A stretch of DNA of 64,000 nucleotides from Misgurnus anguillicaudatus (Eukaryota; Chordata; Actinopteri; Cypriniformes; Cobitidae): positions 45,036,001 through 45,100,000 of the forward strand of contig NC_073357.2 in assembly GCF_027580225.2 (NCBI RefSeq), given 5' to 3'. Below are positions 46,501-57,865 of the stretch, in pieces. The notes beneath the pieces were generated by a model, which saw nothing but the letters and a program-made list of their open reading frames with translations, was not told where the DNA came from and searched no databases. Within the stretch, counting starts at the first letter, position 1, and each line of letters starts with the position of its first letter. A program made the position numbers and the translations under genes.

Positions 46501-49500
46501 TGCCTTTGCTGCAGTCTGGTATAAACAGCACACCTGCTAACACCTGGTACATGCTCATACTCCTCACCCCTCTTCATATGAATCTGAACTCTAAAATTCT
46601 GCTTCATTGTTTCTGGGACTGTAAGAGTGCTTATCAGTCATAGGGATATGGGAGATATAAAAGCCGATCCTGGGTCAGCACTCTTACAGTAACACAAATA
46701 TCACTGATCTGTCCTTTACTCTACCCAACCCTTACGAAAATTAACCATGGTTTTATTGGTGAATTGATTACTATAAGCAAAACCATGTTTTTACTACACT
46801 AACCATGGTTTAACTATGGTTTTTTAAAACTATGGTTGTCAAAACCATGGTTATTTTGTGGTTACCATGGTTTTACTACAGTAACCATGTTTTTTTGGTT
46901 TTAACTGTAGTAAAACCATGGTTAATTTTTGTAAGGGAAGACAGCATCTTCATGAATGAAATCACTAAAACTGAGCGTGTCTTCCCAGCTTGTCACCTTT
47001 TAAAGATGTGTACCGGTACTTTACAAAAAATATGTTGAAGCAGGAGTTCTGATTCAGTGATGCTTTCTGCTAAGCCTGCTCTACCTTTAGGCATCTTCAT
47101 AGTCAGTCTTAATTGCTAAACCTTTATTTGCAGAGGTTGATGTTTGTCATTCAAACCCTTGTGCCAATGGAGCCACCTGTGTGGAAGTGAAGGACACTTT
47201 CAAATGTTTATGTCTGCCCAGCTACGAAGGAGACCGCTGTGAGATTGGTACGAGGCCTGCTTTAGCTAATTCTGCTTCAGCTAAACTGTCTTTCAAAAAC
47301 AACCGTAAAAGTGACACAAAACTCTTGATGATGTTGTGGTGGGAGGGGCATCTTCAGATGCACACATCTGCACATATTTTTCTACAGTGGCAAGAAAAAG
47401 TATCTGAACCCCTAGGAATAAATTGGTTTTCTGCTGTGATTTGCCATAAAGTGTGATCTGGTCTTCATCTAGGTCACGAGTCACGACAATAGACAAACAC
47501 AATGTGTATAAGCTGACAACATACAAATAGTTATGTTTCTTGTGTATTTTTTTGAAAAACACCCATTAAACATTCACAGTGCTGGAGGAAAATGTAAGTA
47601 AACCCTTGGATTTAATAGCTTGTTGAACCTACTTTGGCAGTAACTGTTTCAAGCTAGCACTTTCAGTAGATCTGCACATCATTCAGAAGGAATTTTTACC
47701 CATTCCCCTTTACAAAACTGGTTCAGCTGAGACACATTTGTAGGATGTCTGGTGTGAACCGCTCTCTTGAGGTCATTCCACAGGTTAAGGTCTGGGGTTT
47801 GACTAGGCCACTCCAAATGGTGCATTTTGTTTTTTTAAGCCAGTCAGTAGTGGATTTCCTTCGATGCTTGCCCTGCTGTAGCCACCCTGTCATTATCCTG
47901 TAGGATATTTTGTTAAATTTGAGAAGTCATTTTCCCCATGAAGATGACAAGTGGTCCAGGGCCGAAGGCAGCAACGCATACCCAAATCATGATGTTCCCT
48001 CCACCATACTATACGGTTGGGATGATGCTTACTGTTGTGCCCTTTTTGCGCCATAGTATTTTTCCTGAACAATTCAACTTTTGTTTCATCAGTCCATAAA
48101 TATTTTCCCAGTAGCACTGGGGTTTGCCAAGTCTTTTGTAAACTTCAGGCTCACAGCAATATTTTTTGTGAGAGCAGCAGCTTCCTCTGTGGTGTTCTGC
48201 CATAGACACTGTTCAAAGACTTACATATGTTAGAGATGTGTGCCAGTTCCAATGATGTCTTCAAGCCTTTAGCTGTTATTCGTGGGTTCTTCTTTACTTT
48301 ATGTTGGTATTCTGCGTTGTGCCTTAGGAGTCATCATTTTTCTCTACCTCGAGAAAGGGTAGCTACAGTATTAATCTGTCTCCATTTATAGACAATTTGT
48401 CTAACTGTAGATTAATGGATTGTTTTGTATCCCTTTTTAGCCTTATGGAGTGGAACAACTCTTGTTTTGATATCTTTAGAGAGGCATGGTTCATAAGAGT
48501 TGATGTTCAAAAGAGTTGATGCTTCTTAAGGACAGCAATCGTAAAATGTTTGAGTATCTTTTAATCAATCAAAGTTGCACTAAACCACACATTTAAACAA
48601 ATTTTATTAATTGGACTCCAGTTTGCCAGCTTCTGACACAAATTAGCTTTCATTAAAGTAATTAGTCTATGGGTTCACTTACATTTTCCTCCAGCACTGT
48701 GAATGTTTAATGGGTGTTTTTTAGAAAAACACAAGAAACAAGAATTATTTGTGTGTTGTCATGCACATTGTGTGTGTCTAAGGTTGTGGCCTGGATGAGG
48801 ATCGGATCACATTTTGTGGCAAATCACTGTAGAAAACCAGGGGTTTAAATACTTTTTCTTGTCCCTGTGTGTATGTTTTTGTCTGGTGGAGATCGGAGAG
48901 GTTTATTTTTGTTTTTAAAAACTTTTACCCAGCCCTTTGAACCGTTGTGTCATTCAGGCGTGGTAAGGCACATTTACAGGTATGTAAACACCTGAATGGA
49001 AAATACAACCGTGAAATAACCTCAACCATTTAGTAAACTAAAATGAGGTAAAACGAAAACAGTCCAGTTAATATTTTCCATATGACCAGAGTCCATAAAT
49101 ATCTTAGAAACAGTAATGATAATTGTTTATTTTCTTTGGGATGCTTGCTCTATATGCAATTCTTTGGTTAGTATATTGGAATACTTGGGGTTGTGAAAAA
49201 ATACTTTATTTGTTAAAGATGACTTCTTTAATACTGTTTTCACGTACAAGCCATTTGCTTAAAGCGATGAAAGATAAAGTGACCACAATCCCTCAAGCAA
49301 ATTCCATCATATAAACTCTCTATAAACTTGCCAAACTCTCTAAGTGCTTCTGACATGTTTTTTGTAAATGATTATCAGGCTCTTATGTTTATGTTCAGTA
49401 ATTTTACTTCAATGGCAATGCAAACACTATGGGGCGGTTTCCCAGACAGGGATTAGACTAGTCCTAGACTAAAATAAATGTAAGAGCTGTCCAAACTGAA

Positions 49501-52500
49501 AACAACTTGCACTGACATATCTTAAAATACATCAGTGTATGTAATGTTTTTAGTAAGGCATGTTTGTTAAAACTAGTTATATTTTCTAATTAAACTAAGG
49601 CCTAGTCCTGGCTTAAGATAATCCCTGTCCTGGAAACCACCCCTATTAGTCAGTAATTAAAATGCCTTATTTTCACAAATGTCACTTTAGTCATTTAATT
49701 GGTATTTACAAAATTTGACTTTTGCTGCAAAACCCTCTCAGTACATGCAAGAGTCTCCAGTCACTCTTCACTGTCCTTTCTGAATTAAATACTCAAAAAT
49801 TCAGAAATATCCTAATATATTCAGTAAACCTCCTTTAACCACGTAAAAAACTTCCATCCATCAAATTCTTTCTTCATGCAGGATTTTGCTGGGAAATAAT
49901 CATAGTGCATTTAACGGATTCTGCCAACAAACCGATATTTCTAAATGGCCTGAGGCCAAGATTTTTTAAATTTAAAGCGAAAATATTTGATGTATACATA
50001 CTACGTGCCAAGAGCATTCTGTTAATATTATATCTAATTTTTGACAGAGGAAACGTTTAGCGACTTTTTCATCTGAGCTCTTCGTATATTTCTCATATAT
50101 TTTTTTATTTGCATGTACAAAGGGTTTTGCTCTTATTTGAGTAGTCATCTTTTTGATTCAAATAGTGGTGGACTAAGATGCATTTTGGTAAAGCTTTGGT
50201 TAAATGTGGTACCTGATGTTGCTGCAGATGTTCACAGCTGTGAAGAAGGCTGGGTTAAGTTTCAGGGCAACTGTTACCTGCACTTTTCAAAAAGAGAGAC
50301 CTGGCTGGACGCCGAGAAGCGTTGTCGAGGTCTTAACGCTCACCTAGTTAGCATAATCACTCCAGAGGAACAAGCCTTCATTAACTGTGAGTGCCGTTTA
50401 TGTGTTTATCAATTGAAGCGCTGTGGTGCTTTTCTAAGTATAAGTAATCACTTTCTTCCTGTGACAGCATATGCACAAGACTATCAGTGGATTGGATTGA
50501 GTGATAGAACTATAAAACATGACTTCCACTGGTCAGATGGGACCCCGCTGGTAAGTCTGGCTCACTCAGGCGACCTTGCTGAGATATTGTGATTCTGATA
50601 ATACAGCTGCAATGCTTGATTTTTCTCTATTGTCTGATTAGCAATATGAGAACTGGAGGCCTAACCAGCCTGACAATTATTTCAAATCTGGCGAGGACTG
50701 TGTTGTGATGACCTGGCATGAAAATGGCCAATGGAATGATGTGCCATGCAACTACCACCTACCCTTTACATGCAAAACAGGCCCAGGTAATGAATGCCAT
50801 CAGTGTTAAAGTGATGAAAATTCTGTCATTATTTATTTGCTTTCAAGCTATTTTAAACCTAGGGTGGCCATTCGTGCCAGTTCCGCCGGACACGTCCCGA
50901 ACATGTTTTCGGGTTCGTTCTCCGGAAGTTGCGTTGGTCGACCACATACGTCATCAAGGTTTAATATTTCTAGTTTAATTTCAGAAAAGCAACCATTACA
51001 TTTCAGGTAAGAATGAAACTACAATGATTGTTTGTCTTAAAAGAAATAAATCAAAATTTTCTAATGTATTTTAACTGAAATGTGAGAACCTCGATGACGT
51101 ACGCGGTCGAGCAACGCGACTTCCAGAGAACGCACCCGAAAACATGTTCGGGACGTGTCCGGCGGAACTGGCACGAATGGCCACCCTATTCAAACCTTAA
51201 TATTTTTTGTACTGCTGAACTCAAAGGAAGATATTTGTGATCAAGCAGGAGCACCACTGACTTCCATAATAGAAATAAAAAATACTATGGAAGTCAATGG
51301 TGCCCCAAAACTGTTTGGTTACAAACATTGCTCAAAATATCTTCCTTTGTGCTCAGCAGAACAAATAAATTGATACAAGTTAGTAAATGACAGAATGTTA
51401 ATTTTTGGGTGAACTATCACTTTAAACACATCCATTCAGCTGATCTCCGGGTCTAGCGCTAGCACTTTTAGCATAGCCAGCTGCAGCCATGTTACATCAG
51501 CAAAGTCACTGATTATTACGCCAGTTTAAGAGTATAGTTCCTATATCTGATTCAATTAATTGTGCTAAGCTATGCTAAAAGTGCTAGCGCCAGACCCGGT
51601 GATCAGCTGAATGGATTTCAAAACAGTAAGAATCAAATGTTTAACTCTAGGGGAGCTGGAAAATTAGCATTTTTTTTCAAAAAAAGTGGAATGTCCCTTT
51701 AAAGGATAAGTTCGGTGTTTTGCACTTGGAGCCCTGTTTTTAGATTGTTTATGATGAAATAGAACGGTTTTGGCTGAAGTTTGGACGTGTGATGCTGCCC
51801 CGATAATTTTCGGGTGTTTGTTCTATCACCTCTCACCTCTAGAATGGCTGTATAGGTGCACAGGAACAATCCTTCCTAAAATGCATTAAACTTTCGTTTA
51901 CAAAGACGTAAAACTCACCGAGTGGTCAGGGGTGTTCACTGATATCCTCACACAAATATCGCTGCAAAAGATGCTTTCCAACAGTAGTTTTAGCATTCGT
52001 TGTCATGGTGAAAATATATTTTTTTTAAATTAACAACACTCAAATAAAACTTACTTTTGAAGAAACTATGACAGAACAATGACCACATACTAGATTATTA
52101 ATGAATTAAATGTTTTAACAGAAACCTCTTACAGGAATAGCTGCGTGATGAAGTGAAAAGTGAAACTAAAGGGTTAATAAACACAAACCGAAGCGCTTTC
52201 TATATGACGCACTCTACATAATATTAAGCCTTATACAACAAAAATGTACAACGTGCATCTATCTGCATAAAATGCAAGACTTCAACTAAGTTTTCAACTA
52301 AGTTACAGAAAGTTTAACTCCCTTTGTGGATGTGCATCATAAACAGCGCGCTTTTAAACACGTCCAGTCAAAGCACAAGCTTCATAACATTAAGCAGCTT
52401 TAAGTCTTTTGCTATCATTTTAGCGATTAGCTGTGTCGTGTCGTCCACTTACCTGTTCTCAGTCAAGATGTAATGTTAATGCTCGTATTGCTCTCTGGTA

Positions 52501-53670
52501 TCTCTTGACATACGTTTAAATGTGAGTTGATAACCCATTGAACTTTTGACGGCAGTCTTTACTACCACATGCGCTTGTAACGCTAACCAGACATCCAATG
52601 CCACCATATTCACAATAAACAAATAAATAAACAAACCCACATGATCATCGTTTTCGTGATCGATCATCGATGCCACGTTCGAGTACTTGAGCAGTCAAGT
52701 AGTCGTGCCGATCCCTACTATTTTTCCAAACGCCTCACAACCGAACATACTTCAATTGAGAGCTTGAATAATAGACACTCCAGCCCAGTTGGTGGCGATA
52801 ATCCGCCTTTGCCAATTGCACGAATACAGACAACGTTCTCGGCGTGGAGTAATACCGTACCTCACAGCACATCAAGTCAATGGAGTTGGATAAAAACTAT
52901 GATAAAACCCGTTGGAAAGCATCTTTTGCAGCGATTATTGTGTGAGCATATCAGTGAACACCCCTGACCAATCGGTGAGTTCCACGTCTTTGTGAACGAA
53001 AGTTTAATGCATTTTAGGAAGGATTGTTCCAGTGCACTTATACAGCCATTCTAGAGGCGGGAGGTGATAGAACAAACACCCGAAAATTCTCGGGACAACA
53101 TCATATGTCCAAATTTCAGTCAAAATCGTTCTATTTCATCATAAACAATCTGAAAACAGGGCTTTAAGTTTAATACCGAACTTGTCCTTTAAGGACTGTG
53201 ATTGAGTTTCAATTCTATTCATTTCAATTGATGACTGATTCTTCTATTACAGTAACATGTGATCAACCTCCCAAAGTGGAGAATGCCAGGATGTTTGGAA
53301 ACAAGAAAGATCGTTATCAAGTGAATTCCATTATTAGGTACCAATGCGGTGAAAACTTTACACAGCGCCACCTGCCTGTGATCCGCTGTATGGCAGATGG
53401 ACAGTGGGAGAAGCCTCAAGTGAAATGCATAGCCAGTAAGTTACCATGAGCCATTTGAAAGCTAGCCAATCTATAGAATAAATGTTTGTTAAACATCCTT
53501 ACCTGGACTATATTAAGCGCTTTGCGATATTGTAGGCCTATTTAAACTTTATTACTATATGTTGTTGTTTCCTTTGTGTTTTTATAGAAGTCAACACAAG
53601 ACTGCAAACGAAAACTACTGTTCATCACCCACATAAAGCTAATACTACAACATTGGAGACACATCTCTAA
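40584..53670 (+). CDS. acan: Aggrecan core protein
   Basis: Secreted cartilage proteoglycan that binds hyaluronan and carries chondroitin-sulphate chains. Eighteen coding exons join in phase (4398 nt, 1465 residues): 40584-40665, 41108-41491, 41584-41758, 41869-41996, 42088-42381, 42560-42850, 43151-43325, 43488-43615, 43720-44013, 44148-44246, 44375-45838, 46071-46187, 47134-47247, 50228-50386, 50468-50550, 50642-50786, 53253-53435, 53588-53670. Order: signal peptide, Ig domain (28-155), Link 1-2 (G1, 156-354), interglobular domain (355-451), Link 3-4 (G2, 452-650), Ser-Gly-rich region (684-1171), two EGF modules, C-type lectin domain (1248-1377, with QPD and WND calcium motifs), CCP module and basic tail. 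The second Link pair separates it from versican, neurocan and brevican. The Ser-Gly region is about 490 residues, far shorter than in mammals, and has no obvious keratan-sulphate repeat. AATAAA follows at 53914. Whether it is acana or acanb cannot be told from this window. Confidence 0.96.
44428..44660 (+). repeat. Coding minisatellite (7-residue Ser-Gly repeat) in acan
   Basis: About eleven tandem 21-bp units encoding SGSGDQP, with SGSGEQP and SGSGDQL variants, at the start of the glycosaminoglycan-attachment exon. Each unit supplies two Ser-Gly pairs next to an acidic residue, which is the known context for xylosylation. The nucleotide copies are very similar, pointing to recent expansion. 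Confidence 0.95.
46731..46935. mobile_element. Palindromic MITE built of ACCATGGTT motifs
   Basis: In the acan intron between the two EGF exons. The left end CTTACGAAAATTAACCATGG is mirrored by ACCATGGTTAATTTTTGTAAG. Several internal AACCATGGTT palindromes add to the fold-back structure. Confidence 0.85.
47385..48868 (-). mobile_element. Second Tc1/mariner-like element, decayed
   Basis: About 1.5 kb in the acan intron between 47247 and 50228. The left end CAGTGGCAAGAAAAAGTATC pairs with TACTTTTTCTTGTCCCTGTG at the right end. Minus-strand frames show Tc1 transposase pieces in broken frames, for example [12 protein letters not shown] and [10 protein letters not shown], separated by stops. It is a different Tc1 family from the prr5l copy, as its terminal repeat differs. 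Confidence 0.85.
49430..49644. mobile_element. MITE with GGGGCGGTTTCCCAGACAGG ends
   Basis: About 215 bp in acan. The left end is mirrored by CCTGTCCTGGAAACCACCCC. Internal ACTAGTCCTAGACTAA and AAGGCCTAGTCCTGGCTTAA blocks pair as well. A decayed copy lies at 32452-32646. Confidence 0.88.
50808..51424. mobile_element. MITE with TTAAAGTGAT / GGGTGAACTATCACTTTAA ends, interrupted
   Basis: The right end TTTTTGGGTGAACTATCACT TTAA is a very common fish MITE terminus. The left end keeps TTAAAGTGAT and ATTCTGTCATT with a small deletion. A second MITE at 50861-51187 is inserted in it. Located in the acan intron between 50786 and 53253. Confidence 0.75.
50861..51187. mobile_element. CpG-rich MITE with AGGGTGGCCATTCGTGCCAG ends
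   Basis: About 327 bp. The left arm AGGGTGGCCATTCGTGCCAG continues through CGGACACGTCCCGAACATG. The right arm is the inverse (CATGTTCGGGACGTGTCCGG, then TGGCACGAATGGCCACCCT). The arms pair for about 100 bp, and it is nested inside the 50808-51424 element. Confidence 0.92.
51428..51704. mobile_element. Deleted copy of the long palindromic MITE seen in trpm5
   Basis: Carries ATTCAGCTGATCTCCGGGTC and its inverse, plus the right terminus GTGGAATGTCCCTTTAAAG, as in the element at 18593-19410. The outer left arm and most of the middle are missing. Confidence 0.85.
51705..53192. mobile_element. Large element with ~320-bp inverted repeats
   Basis: About 1.49 kb. The left arm (from AGGATAAGTTCGGTGTTTTG to about 52010) is mirrored by the right arm (about 52890 to CCGAACTTGTCCTTTAAGG). 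Matching blocks include TTTATGATGAAATAGAACGG and GCATTAAACTTTCGTTTAC. The ~870 bp centre shows no transposase that I recognise. It begins exactly where the neighbouring MITE ends. Confidence 0.88.
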
Positions 53671-55202
53671 GTGGATTTGAAGAGTTAGAGATTCAAGTTT
53701 TATATTTATTTTCCAAGACCCTGAATTATCAAGCATACATTTATGATTAGAAAGTGCCCCTTTTGTATATACACAGTAGATCACCATATATTAGTTACTG
53801 GCCTTTCAACTTGATAAAGTGATCTACTTTATTAATGCAGTAAAATATCAGAGACCAAAGCATCAAAGACCAACAGATGTCTGTGAATATATTTGCTGAA
53901 GGTTTATCAATTGAATAAAGTTTAATGGCATTTAAAGATGTTGAGCCAAGAGCTTGGTTAGCCCAGTCTATCCTCTATTGATAAGGACAGAAGTCCTTTT
54001 TGTCTTTATGTGCTAGTAAACAAATATTTGAATACATGTATGACTTATAGATGTGGTGATGAAATGTGAAATGTTTTCATCTATAGATTTTTAAGAGAAG
54101 TTTATAGCCATAAATGACGTTTACAAAAAAACTTATTTATTTCTAACCAGGCAGATTATGAACACTTGCACAACGATGTCATTTATTTGTTGTCTGAGTT
54201 GGATAGCATAATGTGAATCTATTTATTGATTTCTCACAACACGAATCACAATACATCCATCTTTAACTGGAGATGTCCATCTTTCTTTGGTCTCAAAAGC
54301 CATATTAACATCAGATCTAGGTCTAGGTGGCCAAGTCCAGTCAAATTTTGAATGTAAATCCAACCATGAAAATGTACTTGTTTGTTACATGTTATCTGTG
54401 TTGCCCAAGACTGTGCAGTGCATAGTACTATATGGGAACCAAAATGATAAGCTAACAGCTATAGTTCAATGTTTTTAGTTCAGATAGAACTATCAATGAC
54501 AAGTGCCTTGTGAATATTTCGCATTTACTAACCTGTTTTTGTTGGGACTGCTTACTTTGCTTTTGTCTTCTCAAAAATGTATAAGAGGCTGTGCCTCTTT
54601 CATCCCAATGGCAGGGAGCTCTCCTTATGCACAGCAGCTTTAATTTTGTGACACAGCTGAAATGACGAATGCAGCATAAACTGCAGACATACGTTTTTCG
54701 TATATTGCCTATCCAGCTCTTCAAACAAATACAAGTACTGTCTGTGGCATACAAGAACAATCTCATCTTGCATTGAGAACGTGATCTCCTACATGTTCAT
54801 GAGGAAATGTTTCAGGCGAGACTGTCTTTGTGCTACCTTAAGTTTTGCCAGTAATGTCTTTAGCTGAATTTAATGTCTCAGAAATTGTATTTCAGCAACT
54901 TGCCAATAAACAAACATGCCATAAAACATCTTTAACACAGGATTGATTTGTGTGTCGGCTAGAAGTCTGAGCAGTTCAGTGTTTGTACTCGGAGATGTTA
55001 TTCCGAGTACACAGGTAATGGAAAGAAAAATGTTTAGCCTCACCTGACCACATCTAGAGACGTGTTTTTTGAATGAGTACTGAGTAAATAGTAATCATAA
55101 CAAAATGACATGCAATAATGTTTGTTTAATTGAGTGAAGTGGAAGGAATGAACTGCCCTGTGACTGAATAGACTCTTTTAGGCCACTTCTGATGGTCTAG
55201 CT

Positions 55203-57050
55203 CAGTGGTTCCCAACCCTTTTCACTTCAAGGCCCCCTAGTTGCCCACAACAATATTTGAAAGCCCCCCACTTACTCATTTTTTTTTTTACATAAAATTA
55301 AACAGAACTTAGAATGACAAGACAGATGTATATTCACTACTGAAATGGCCAAAAAACATCTTGATAGCTGAATGATTAGACATAGATATTTACACTAGAT
55401 GTCGCTTTGGGGTTCTGAGCATGCGTCAAAACCGCCGCCATCTTAGAACAGGGGTCATGTCATAGGAAGTATCTGGGTAAAGCTGCTATCTCCGCCTGTA
55501 CTCCGAATTCATGGACTTTTGTGTTGCGTATGTTAGGGCTACTAGCACTATGCATTACAGTTAGAAAAGTAAATTTTCAAAATTTCAAAACTTTAATTTT
55601 TTCCTGGACTCAATGCTAAATACATGTCTGACTGTTGAAACTACCCAAAAGAAAACCAAGAAAATCGCATTCATGACAATTTATGGTGATTTTACTTCCG
55701 TTACACCATTGCCACAATGACGCTGATGCGGGATTCCCCTGTTTCAGGATGGCAGCTTTAGTTGACGCATTCGGTCCAATGGGCGACATCTAGTGTATCT
55801 ATGAATGATTAGACATATCTGTGTATAATGACAAATCACGAGTCTCAAATATGTTTCCTCATTCTTATGTAAATCTCTTGCATACAGGCCAATCTCAACA
55901 TAACACCGACAGTGACGTAACAGTCTAGATGTATACGCCCCCCTGCCATGTTCTTGGCCAGCTGTAAACAGCAGAATCGTCATAAGTTTTGCAGGTATTG
56001 AAAAGAAACAAGCAAGGACGTAAATGGCAGAACATGGATAGCCTATAAATGTTATGTTCCAGGCACAACCAAATACCGGAGCAATTCAATCTAAAGCTGT
56101 ACGTTTACTCTGGCCATTTCACTGCGGATAGTTTTTTTAACCTGGTACAATATCAAGCGGGCTTCCTCACGGTTTGATACTGAAAAAGGTGGCAATATGG
56201 CCAACCCCTACCACAACCTAGGTAGGGATTTTATTAGTGTTGATTTTAGTTAAATGTAAAGTTTCTTAGTGAGAAAACAACATTAACGATAATTGATTTA
56301 CCGTGTTGTCGAGATCGAACGCAAGATGGGTTAAACTTAGCTATTGTTAACAACCAAACTAGATGGCATAGATTGTATGAAGACCTATTTTACGCGAATG
56401 TTTATATTCATTTATGACACTGTTTTCACGTAACTTAAGTGTGTTTGTGTCACTCACCTACCCCCCATTCAGACAGCCAGCGACCAGCAGTAGCAAAGCG
56501 ACGCGATCTCATTCATTTCAATGGAAACCTGGCGATTTCCGGCGGCACGAGCGAAAGTGACCGTTGGCGATCGTATGGGCGTGTCCAGTGACGCGAGAAA
56601 GTTGAGAAAAGTTTAACTTTATGCAAATATCGAGCGAATTTCGGGAGCGACTACCAATGAGAACGAAGCAGTGGAGTTCACGTTATCCTTCTCTCGTCAG
56701 TTATTGGCGTGGATGGTACTCATTTGTGTATGACAAGCAGATTAACGTCATTGAAAGAGACGGGCCGCGACACACAGCGATAACATGCGAAGCGCAAATT
56801 CATTTGAAACTTGACATTAGGAAGTTTTCCATGAGCAACACACGACTCGCTGACAGCAGTTTGCCTTCATCCAGAAAAGACCGTTTCATTCTGAGGGCAA
56901 ATCCTAGGGTTGTAAATGGACATGTAAAACTGTCTCTGGATCATTTTTCACTTAAAAAAGCCAGAAACCTTATATATTTTAGATATCAAAGAACAATGTA
57001 ACATATTATTTCAAATGGAAACCTGCTGAGCCCCCTGGTTGGGAAACACT
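55203..57050. mobile_element. Candidate composite element with CAGTGGTTCCCAACCC ends
   Basis: The left CAGTGGTTCCCAACCC and AAGGCCCCCTAG blocks are mirrored by GAGCCCCCTGGTTGGGAAACACT at the right, suggesting one old MITE enlarged by later insertions. A second element is clear at 55382-55803. The 56450-56800 part is CpG-rich and also resembles repeat DNA, but its boundaries are unclear. Confidence 0.5.
55382..55803. mobile_element. MITE with TTTACACTAGATGTCGC ends
   Basis: The left end ATAGATATTTACACTAGATG TCGC is mirrored by GGGCGACATCTAGTGTATCTAT. Internal ACGCCGCCATCTTAG-like and CAGGATGGCAGC blocks also pair. The copy is flanked on both sides by GAATGATTAGACATA, which may be the duplicated target. 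Confidence 0.8.
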
Positions 57051-57865
57051 AGTACACTACTGCAGGCTAGACCGAGAGCCCTATTATATAGCTTTGTGCT
57101 CATACATAGCGACCCCTTCTGGTAGATTGTTTCTTCTATTTGAATTTTATGAAAGAAGAATACTGAACTTTTAAATGTATAAATGACATTGCTAAAGACA
57201 GTGTGTGTTACAAAACAAAAGAAAGTAACTGTTTGTACAATTTTAATTTGAAAAGGTTTCAGTTGTTTACATCGAATAACATGAAACTGATTTATCAACA
57301 TTTTCAAATGTAACAAGTGTAGTGCAAAGAGGTCAATTATACACATAAAATATTTAAGACAGGTTGAATAAGGGAAATTTTGCAACAGTTTTTATCTTGG
57401 TTACAGTGGTTGTGGAATAACAATAAAAGATACTTGTTAGTAAATTACAATCTGTTGTAAATTAGATTATGTCTTGTGAAATACATCAATGGTAAGTGAT
57501 GATGCAAAAACGCAAAGCATTAAACAACTAAATACATCATGTTCTCATTTCTAAAGTTTTATGTTGCTACAAATTTCATTGATGTTTATGTGTTTTTACA
57601 AAAGCATTAACTTCTCATTAAAATGATCAACTTTGTTATTATTATTATTAACATAAAGCTAACAGAAATTTTGAATGTTAATCTACAATTTTAATATCAG
57701 TCAGAAAACTGACAAGAGAGTCCTTAGTTTTTGTTGTGTTTATATAAAGTCCAATATCATCCATAAAATAAAATACAGAGCGATACAAACTGAATTATGT
57801 AAAAACGTCATCATCATACTACAACTAAAAGAGAGTTCAGATAAAAGCAGAGTGCAGCAGGTTAT

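Larger units (their letters stand above)
53671..57860. other. acan 3' UTR and acan-mfge8 convergent intergenic region
   Basis: The 3' UTR of acan runs to a poly(A) signal at 53914-53919 or beyond. The rest is intergenic with nested MITE-like DNA (55203-57050). The mfge8 3' UTR lies at the right edge on the minus strand. No hapln3 exon (Ig/Link) is present, although HAPLN3 lies between ACAN and MFGE8 in human. Confidence 0.6.

Noticed and set aside
56621..57001. 126-codon plus-strand open frame
   Set aside because: It lies in repeat-like DNA between acan and mfge8 and lacks exon features or known domains.
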